Assembly: GCA_029215795.1 (NCBI GenBank)
Contig: JARDYH010000003.1
Span: 67,836,109-67,900,108 of the forward strand
Source: Anniella stebbinsi
Taxonomy: Eukaryota > Chordata > Lepidosauria > Squamata > Anniellidae
Reading direction: 5' to 3'
DNA length: 64,000 nucleotides
A program made the position numbers and the translations under genes. Shown in pieces: positions 58,200 through 64,000 of this stretch. The stretch's first letter is position 1, and each line of letters begins with the position of its first letter. Under the pieces are notes generated by a model that saw only the letters and a list, made by a program, of their open reading frames with translations, made no database searches and was not told where the DNA came from.

Positions 58200-58795
58200 C
58201 GAAAATGGGTGAGTAAAATGATCAAGGGGCTGGAGCATCTTCCCTATGAGGGAAGTTTACAAAAGCTGAATAGTTCAGCTTGGAGAAAAAAGAGAGTAAG
58301 GGGAGAGAGATGATAGAGGTGTACGAAATTATACATGGCAGGGAGAATGTGGATTGGAATACATTTTTCTTCCCCTCTCAAAATACTAAAACCCAGGATC
58401 AACCCATGAAGCTTATTAGTGGGAGAAATAGGAAAGATAAAAGGAAGTACCTCTTCATAAGCACATAGTTAAACTATAGAATTTGCTACTACCACAAGAT
58501 GTAGTGATGGCCACCAATTTGGATGGCTTTAAAGGGGGTCAGACAAATTCGTGGAGGAAAAGGCTATAAATGAATGACTCATAGTCCTGAAAGCTGTATG
58601 CTACCTCCAGTAGCAGACAGAGGCAGTAAGCTTATATATACCAATTGCTGCGGAACATGGGTGGGGGGATGCTATTGCACTCTAGTCCTGCTTATGGGTT
58701 CCTATTCAACAGCTGGTTGCCAACGTGTGAACAGAATGCTGGACTAGATGGACCCTTGGTCTGATCCAGCATGGCTCTTGTTATGATTTTATGTT
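58200..58795 (+). mobile_element. CR1 LINE 3' region
   Basis: Contains GGAGCATCTTCCCTATGAGG, GGATGGCTTTAAAGGGGGTC and ends AGAATGCTGGACTAGATGG ... GATCCAGCATGGCTCTT, the CR1 3' end typical of squamates. No intact frame. Confidence 0.82.
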
Positions 58796-58997
58796 TGTAA
58801 TAATATCCTTCCGGTTTTCATAAAGGAAGTGCTTGGAGAGAGAAAAAAATCATACTAAGAGGAAATAGAGTTCAGCTGTCTCTGATTCATCTGATTTCCA
58901 GGCTGTCTTTTTAGCTGTGCCAATGTAAAGTCTCAGGCTGTTCACACTGGGAACATTTACCTTAGGCATTCTAATATCAGCTCAGCAATTATGGTTT

Positions 58998-59036
58998 ATA
59001 ATAATAATAATAAATAATAATAATAATAATAATAAA
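58998..59036. repeat. (TAA)n tail of the minus-strand LINE
   Basis: Imperfect TAA units next to the LINE 3' end, with one interruption. Confidence 0.92.
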
Positions 59037-59182
59037 CAATTTATTTCTTACCCGCCTCTCCGTCTGGATCGAGGCGGGGAACAACAACATGATAAAATAC
59101 ATAAAACTGATTAAAACATGACACATATTATTAAAACTGCATAAAAAATCCTAAAACATCCTAAAAACATCCTTAAAACATT

Positions 59183-59605
59183 CTAAAATTCCACTGGATA
59201 TGCCTGCCGGAAGAGAACAGTCTTTATAGCTTTCTTAAATTCTAAAAGACTGTTAAGTTGACGAGTCTCCTCTGGCAGGTCATTCCACAGTCTGGGAGCA
59301 GCAGAAGAGAAGGTCCTCTGGGTAACGGTTGTCAGCCTAGTCTTGGCCAACTGCAGTAAGTTTTTCCCAGAGGACCTGAGCGTGCGGGGCAGATTGTATG
59401 GGAGAAGGCGATCCCGCAGGTAACCTGGACCCAAACCATGTAGGGCTTTAAAGTTAATAACCAACACTTTATACTTCGCCCGGAAACTAATTGGCAGCCA
59501 GTGGAGCGATTTTAAAGCTGGCGTAATATGGTCCCCCCTAGATGTACCGGTGACCAACCTGGCTGCCATATTTTGAACTAGCTGACATTTCCGGACTAGG
59601 CACAA
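59183..59605 (-). pseudogene. LINE ORF2 C-terminal fragment
   Basis: 140 codons ending in AYPVEF and the natural stop, with LVQNMAARLVTGTSRGDHI, SLHWLPISFRAKYKVL and RLWNDLPEETRQLNS. It continues the LINE ORF after frame damage around 59600-59900, where a small tandem duplication of ATCTATCTGTCGC is also seen (59749-59770). Confidence 0.8.
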
Positions 59606-60025
59606 GTTAGCCCTATGTACAGCACATTGCAGAAGTCAAGCTTCGAAGTAACCAGCGCATGCACTACCATCTTTAGGTCTTCCAACTCTAGGAAGGGGCG
59701 CAGCTGGCGTATCAGCCGAAGCTGATAGTAGGCACTCCTGGCTGTCGCATCTATCTGTCGCATCTATCTGTCATTTGGAGCGACGGATCCAGGAGCACCC
59801 CCAAGCTGCGAACACAGTCTTTCAGGGGGAGTGTAACCCCATCCAGAACCGGTTGACACACCTCCAAACCCAGGTTGCGGCCAGGTTGGTCAGCTTCAGT
59901 TTGTTTTTCCTCATCCAGCCCATTACCGCCTGCAAGCATTCATTCAGAGGAGACACACTATCCTTAGCTGGCGCTGTTATCGAAGGCATAGAGAAATATA
60001 TTTGGGTGTCATCAGCATACAGATA

Positions 60026-61015
60026 TCACCCCGCCCCATGCCTCCGGATGATCTCTCCCAATGGTTTCATATAAATGTTAAACAGCATTGCGGAAAGGAT
60101 GGCACCTTGCGGTACGCCACACAGCAGCTCCTTCTTTGCAGAGCAGCTATCCCCAAGCATCATCATCTGGAACCTGCCCGAGAGGTAGGACCGGAACCAC
60201 TGAAGCACAGTGCCCCCGATTCCCAATCCCCTCAGGCGTTCCAGAAGGATACCATGGTCAATGGTATCGAATGCCGCTGAGAGGTCCAGAAGTACCAACA
60301 GGGACACACTCCCCCTGTCAATACTAAGGTGTAGATCATCCACTAAGGCGACCATAGCAGTCTCAACTCCGTATCCCGCCCTGAAGCCAGTTTGAAATGG
60401 GTCTAGAAAATCAGTGTCATCCAAGACTACTTGGAGTTGAAAGGCAACCGCCCTCTCGATCACCTTGCCCAAGAATGGAAGGTTTGATACTGGTCTGTAG
60501 TTATTAAAGTCCAGGGGATCCAGGGAGGGCTTCTTTAGAAGCGGCCGTACCACTGCTTCTTTTAAACATGATTGAAAACTTCCCTCCCTGAGAGAAGCAT
60601 TAATAATATATTGTAATTGCGATCTAACTCTATCTCCTCCCTGGACGACCAGCCATGAAGGACAGGGATCGAGAGGGCAAGTCGTCCTCCTCACTCGTCC
60701 AAGCAGCTTGTCCACGTCCTCGGTACTCACCAACTGAAACTGATCCAGTGTAATTCTACTCGCGGAGTCGCTGGACACTCCATCGTCAGCCTCTGCTATA
60801 ATGACGGCATCTAAGTCGGCTCTTATCCGAGAGATTTTATCTGTGAAATGATCATTAAAGGCATCGCAGCGAACTGCCGAAGGCTCTAAAATCGGATTCA
60901 GGGGGGAAGGTGCCTGGGTTAGACCCCTCACCACCCTGAACAGTTCTGTTGGATGTGAATTCGCAGACGCAATGCGCACAGAGAAGAAAGCTTTCTTCGC
61001 TGCACGTATTGCCAC
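60026..61015 (-). pseudogene. LINE linker and reverse transcriptase (329 codons)
   Basis: An open frame from MAIRAAKKAFF through RT motifs LDFNNYRPVSNLPFLGK, LDLSAAFDTIDH and GVPQGAILSAMLFNIYM. It stops at TGA 60028-60026, a codon or two before the catalytic YADD. The catalytic aspartates are therefore encoded only beyond the stop, and the copy is dead. Confidence 0.85.
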
Positions 61016-61283
61016 CCCATAGGAATGAAGATGTTCTCTATGCCGTGTCTTGTCGGATAGAAGTCGAGTTTTCTGCCATCGGCGCTCCAGTCATCGTCCT
61101 TTCCGCTTCAGCTCCCTGAGGTCTTCCGTATACCAGGGCGCTCTGTTAGAAGCGGGTCGGAGAGGACGTTTGGGGTCGTGTCGATAGCCCTAGTTAGGTC
61201 TCGATTCCATCTATCGACCAGGGCTTCTACAGGATCGTCGATGACACCAGCCATAAAACCCTCCAAGGCTTTCTGAAATCCAG

Positions 61284-61803
61284 TGTCGTGACTCTGTAAC
61301 TTCAAACGTCCATTGTAGACAGTAAAGAGGCCCGCTTAGGGAAGAACAGTCCTTTATTATACAAAAACCAATCTCCTTCTCTGCCTCTGCAAAGAGGATT
61401 ACACACTTAGAAAGCGTTTGCCCGAAGGCATGATTATAAATGCAAGCAATTCAGTTGAGTTAACTGATAGACAAATAAGAGTCACATTTAAGAGGAATTC
61501 GCCTCCAGGGCTCTCTTTGCGAGCATCTGCAAGTGGCGAACGGTCCTCCGCTTGAGCTCCGCCTTCTTTAGCTTTCTGCGAAAAATAGGATCCTTTAATT
61601 GGCTTGTCTGTAAGCTCTCAGAAGAGAAAGTGTTATCTGTTAGGTTAGGGGCATCTCCCTGGGGATAATAAGCAGAGGACACCATGGGAAACTGTTCTCC
61701 TTCTGGCAGCAACTCCCCCGCCTGCTGCATTTCTCCCCCAGAATCAGAATCGCTGTCTGAACTTTCATTGCCCTGAGGAAGGGGGGTGGACATAGACCCA
61801 ACA
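61284..61803 (-). mobile_element. Solo LTR-like insertion with an internal 101-codon ORF
   Basis: A 520-bp insertion relative to the paralogous LINE, flanked by TCCAG (61279-61283 and 61804-61808). On the minus strand it begins TGTTGGGTC and ends ACGACA, LTR-style TG...CA ends. A minus-strand AATAAA (61357-61352) lies about 70 bp from its 3' end. A 5-bp duplication and these ends suggest a solo LTR of a Gypsy-like or retroviral element. No internal region is present. Confidence 0.75.
61488..61793 (-). CDS. 101-codon ORF inside the solo LTR, unknown function
   Basis: The ATG lies about 10 bp after the LTR start. The predicted protein has an acidic Ser/Asp-rich N-terminal half (ESSDSDSDSGGEM) and a basic helical C-terminal half (FRRKLKKAELKRRTVRHL). 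I recognise no family. LTR-internal ORFs exist in some retroelements, but chance or a captured coding remnant is also possible. The contrast of an acidic start and basic tail is the only feature visible. Confidence 0.35.
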   Translation of the reverse strand: MSTPLPQGNESSDSDSDSGGEMQQAGELLPEGEQFPMVSSAYYPQGDAPNLTDNTFSSESLQTSQLKDPIFRRKLKKAELKRRTVRHLQMLAKRALEANSS

Positions 61804-62305
61804 TCCAGAAGGATCCATCAGCCTTCGAGGGCGGACCATCTTAATAGGTCCACCACCCCTGCAGGAGCGGGTGGTAGCCGTGATACTAACCCTAACCAGA
61901 AAATAGTCTGTCCATGACAACACAGAGGTATTCGTTACCTCCGCCCACAGATCCGTCTGTTCGGAACTGAAAACAGCATCGAGGGTATGACCCGCTGAAT
62001 GTGTGGGTCCAGAGACCAATTGGGATAGGCCCATGGTTGTCATGGATGCCATGAACTCCCGAGCTCCACCTGACAAACCAGTCTCGAATGGGATGTTGAA
62101 GTCGCCCAGGACCAAAAGCCTGGGCGAATCCAACACCAGGTCCGAGACCAGTTCCGTGAGCTCGGCCAGGGAGTCTGAGAGGCAGCGGGGTGGCTGGTAC
62201 ACTAAGAGAATCCCTAGTCTATCCCTCGTCTTCAGACTCAGGTACACACACTGGATGCGATTCAGTTCATGAACAGGAAGTCTGGTCAGGTTAAGATTGT
62301 CCTTG
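61804..62305 (-). pseudogene. LINE endonuclease, C-terminal part
   Basis: Encodes LGILLVYQPPRCLSDSL, LLVLGDFNIPFE, GPTHSAGHTLDAVF and SWTDYFLVR, the catalytic half of the endonuclease. It lies between the two LTR insertions and continues into the linker below 61284. Confidence 0.8.
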
Positions 62306-62714
62306 TGTGAGGGAACTGACCCCAGTCAGCTAGCTTGACCAAAGTGACTCCATTTTGATTTTAACCCCCCCATTCTTTTCCTCTCTGTTTCTCTCATAAG
62401 TAGCTCCTATGCTGTTGTCACTGCATGCAGGCAGCCGACCACAGACCACAGACCATGTGACCTGGCCTAGTAAGAAGAAACAGTTCCAGACCATATAAGG
62501 CAACACCTAGGCTACCATAACGTTATGTTGTGCACGCATTATCCTGCTGTATGACACACATATTTCCTGTTTGCTTGAAATGTATATGATGTTGCTTCAC
62601 CCATTAGGGGGGGCCAGTCTGTGGAGCTATCCCAGGCTGTCATTTTGCTAGCAAATAAAGGCTATCTGTTTGGAACTTGAACTTTGGACTGGTCTCCGAT
62701 TATTTACTGTAACA
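62306..62714 (+). mobile_element. Solo LTR (409 bp) inserted in the LINE
   Basis: Starts TGTGAGGGAAC and ends CTGTAACA, flanked by the 4-bp duplication CTTG (62302-62305 and 62715-62718). It has a TATA box (TATAA, 62494-62498) and AATAAA (62654-62659) spaced as in a retroviral U3-R-U5. The 4-bp duplication favours a gammaretrovirus-like family, distinct in sequence from the provirus at 30-42 kb. Recombination between two LTRs likely removed its body. Confidence 0.82.
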
Positions 62715-63107
62715 CTTGTAGACCACAGCTACTCCGCCCTCCCCCCGCCCACTTTCCCTCACCTGCTCACTAACACAGTACCCAGCTGGGAGGGCCTGCG
62801 CCCATGTCGGTCCACTGTCATCTCCCAGCCAGGTCTCTGTGAAGCATGCCAGGTCAGCTTCCTCATCTGAAAGAAGGTCATGGATGATATGTGTTTTATT
62901 TTTAACTGACCTGGCATTACATAGGAGCAAGGAGAGGTTCTGTGGGTGGCCTGGTTCGTTCTCCAAGTTCCCCGGGTTAGCAGAGCAATCGGAAGGTAAG
63001 ATGGGTGTTAGATATCTATCTCTCCTTCCCCTGTAATGGCACATCGCCCTGCCAACGCCATATCTCCCTTTGCCCTGCACAACACAAATTGCCGCTCCCC
63101 TACACAT
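62715..63107 (-). pseudogene. LINE endonuclease, N-terminal part
   Basis: Encodes LSLLLCNARSVKNKTH and DLACFTETWLGDDSG, the start of the endonuclease. It is cut by the solo LTR at 62306-62714; the rest continues at 62305-61804. Confidence 0.8.
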
Positions 63108-64000
63108 TGTGGTCAGCTGGAAGGGTGGGGTGCAGGTGGCTCTCCTCTCTTAGTGCTCTTCATCCACGGCTGCAGTTTTGGTCCAACGGCTTCATTCCCA
63201 CGGCTGAGAGCCTCAGGCCGAGAGCCCCTTTGCTCTTGCCCACAGGCTCACGCCTTCAGCAGCCTGAAGGCTGAAATACCTGTGGAGATGGGTGGGGCAA
63301 ACAAATACTCCTCAGGCTCAGCCAGCAGCACAGCACTCCCAGCCAACTACCAACCTTCCCCTCAGTCTTCAGCAGCAGTTTGAACTGACTTTTCCCTTCC
63401 TAAACAAGTGTGCTGTATATTATTTTTGTTTTCATAATGTTTTATATCACTTTATAATAGCATATTTAAAGGGAATATAGTGACCATACCAATAAACCCA
63501 TATGCTATACTAGGACTTTTCACACATACTTCTTTTTGTTATTATTTCTTAGTAACAATTGTGAGGTTACATATTTTTTTCCTATCCCAGTTGTATGCAT
63601 ATGGCCCAATTCTCAAAGATATCAAGGAACTGTACAATTGTCATTTCTCTCTCTTTCTTTTACATGTCTGAGGAGTCAACAAATGAGAGCCTGCTGAGAT
63701 AACATTTCACATTGGACATCTTCATGCTAAAGCTGCCTGAGTAAAATCCAAATGGAGATAAACAATGTTATTCTTTTCTGAAAAACAAGCACTTTGGATA
63801 AAATGAGAGAAATTAGTTGGAGTAGATTAGAAAATTATTGCCTAGTTTGGCCCTGACGTTAAGCAGAGTGGATCACCTGCCTCAACTAGCTGGTTTGGTG
63901 TGTCCTGAAAGCGCAGCAAATTGTTCACTATTTAATTTTACTGCCATGGAGAAGGAGAGGCACTTGTAAGGTTTTGTTGCTGTTGGGGTTTTTGGTTTTT

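Larger units (their letters stand above)
59037..63140 (-). mobile_element. L2/CR1-group LINE interrupted by two LTR insertions
   Basis: Third copy of the same LINE family, minus strand, with a (TAA)n tail at 58998-59036. It has endonuclease, RT and C-terminal domains in order. Comparison with the copy at 8.3-11.4 kb shows two clean insertions (61284-61803 and 62306-62714), each starting TG, ending CA and flanked by short direct repeats. The 5' end aligns with the other copy only to about 63110; the tandem monomers are absent here. Confidence 0.88.
49700..64000. other. Region upstream of the inferred IMMP2L promoter
   Basis: No host exon was recognised. The named repeats occupy 49.84-49.98, 50.45-50.8, 53.1-56.39, 58.2-58.8 and 59.0-63.14 kb. 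51000-53090, 56400-57950 and 63400-64000 look like plain AT-rich intergenic DNA with only short unassignable ORFs. 63140-63387 is a GC-richer stretch that may be the 5' UTR of the LINE at 59-63 kb or older flanking DNA. Confidence 0.6.

Overview
This is vertebrate nuclear DNA, most likely from a squamate reptile (lizard). Operons, bacterial ribosome-binding sites, tRNA/rRNA genes and CRISPR arrays are absent. The sequence is AT-rich intron and intergenic DNA packed with L2/CR1-group LINEs, hAT-like miniature elements, a DIRS retrotransposon and a gamma-type endogenous retrovirus. The host gene is recognisable. Two minus-strand exons (24597-24734 and 16809-16912) encode the N-terminal part of IMMP2L, the mitochondrial inner membrane peptidase subunit 2. 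They have correct splice sites and phase, and the exon junction falls inside the catalytic-serine motif. A CpG island at about 48.6-49.7 kb holds a perfect NRF-1 palindrome and a minus-strand splice donor. I infer that it is the IMMP2L promoter and non-coding exon 1.

Layout. 1-16808 is IMMP2L intron 3 (start of a longer intron) with a 5'-truncated LINE (6.66-7.25 kb), a long-inverted-repeat element (7.44-8.07 kb), a near full-length but decayed LINE (8.26-11.4 kb, minus) and a tandem array directly upstream of its 5' end (11.4-11.8 kb). 16913-24596 is intron 2, with a 49-bp tandem repeat. 24735 to about 49438 is inferred intron 1. It holds a CR1 copy, a nested pair of young retroelements (30198-42274), a CpG-dense miniature element (45818-46172) and a hAT-like MITE (47955-48274). 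49.7-64 kb is upstream DNA with CR1 and L2 fragments, a composite MITE (53461-53996), a 1.8-kb extremely GC-rich hAT-like element made of ~240-bp palindromic units (54592-56389), and a third LINE (59.0-63.1 kb, minus) broken by two LTR insertions.

The most striking structure is a 5.8-kb DIRS1-group tyrosine-recombinase retrotransposon (30380-36179, minus) sitting inside the 5' LTR of an endogenous retrovirus (plus). The two LTR halves (182 + 383 bp) sum to exactly the 565 bp of the intact 3' LTR, so the insertion caused no net loss or clear target duplication. The DIRS copy keeps its inverted terminal repeats, its internal complementary region, an intact Gag frame and an intact recombinase domain; its RT frame has one stop. 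The retrovirus has nearly identical LTRs (3 differences in 565 bp by eye) but a heavily damaged interior: stops and frameshifts, no RNase H, an incomplete integrase and almost no Env surface subunit. This suggests that an already defective copy was mobilised in trans. All calls come from reading the sequence; no database search was run.
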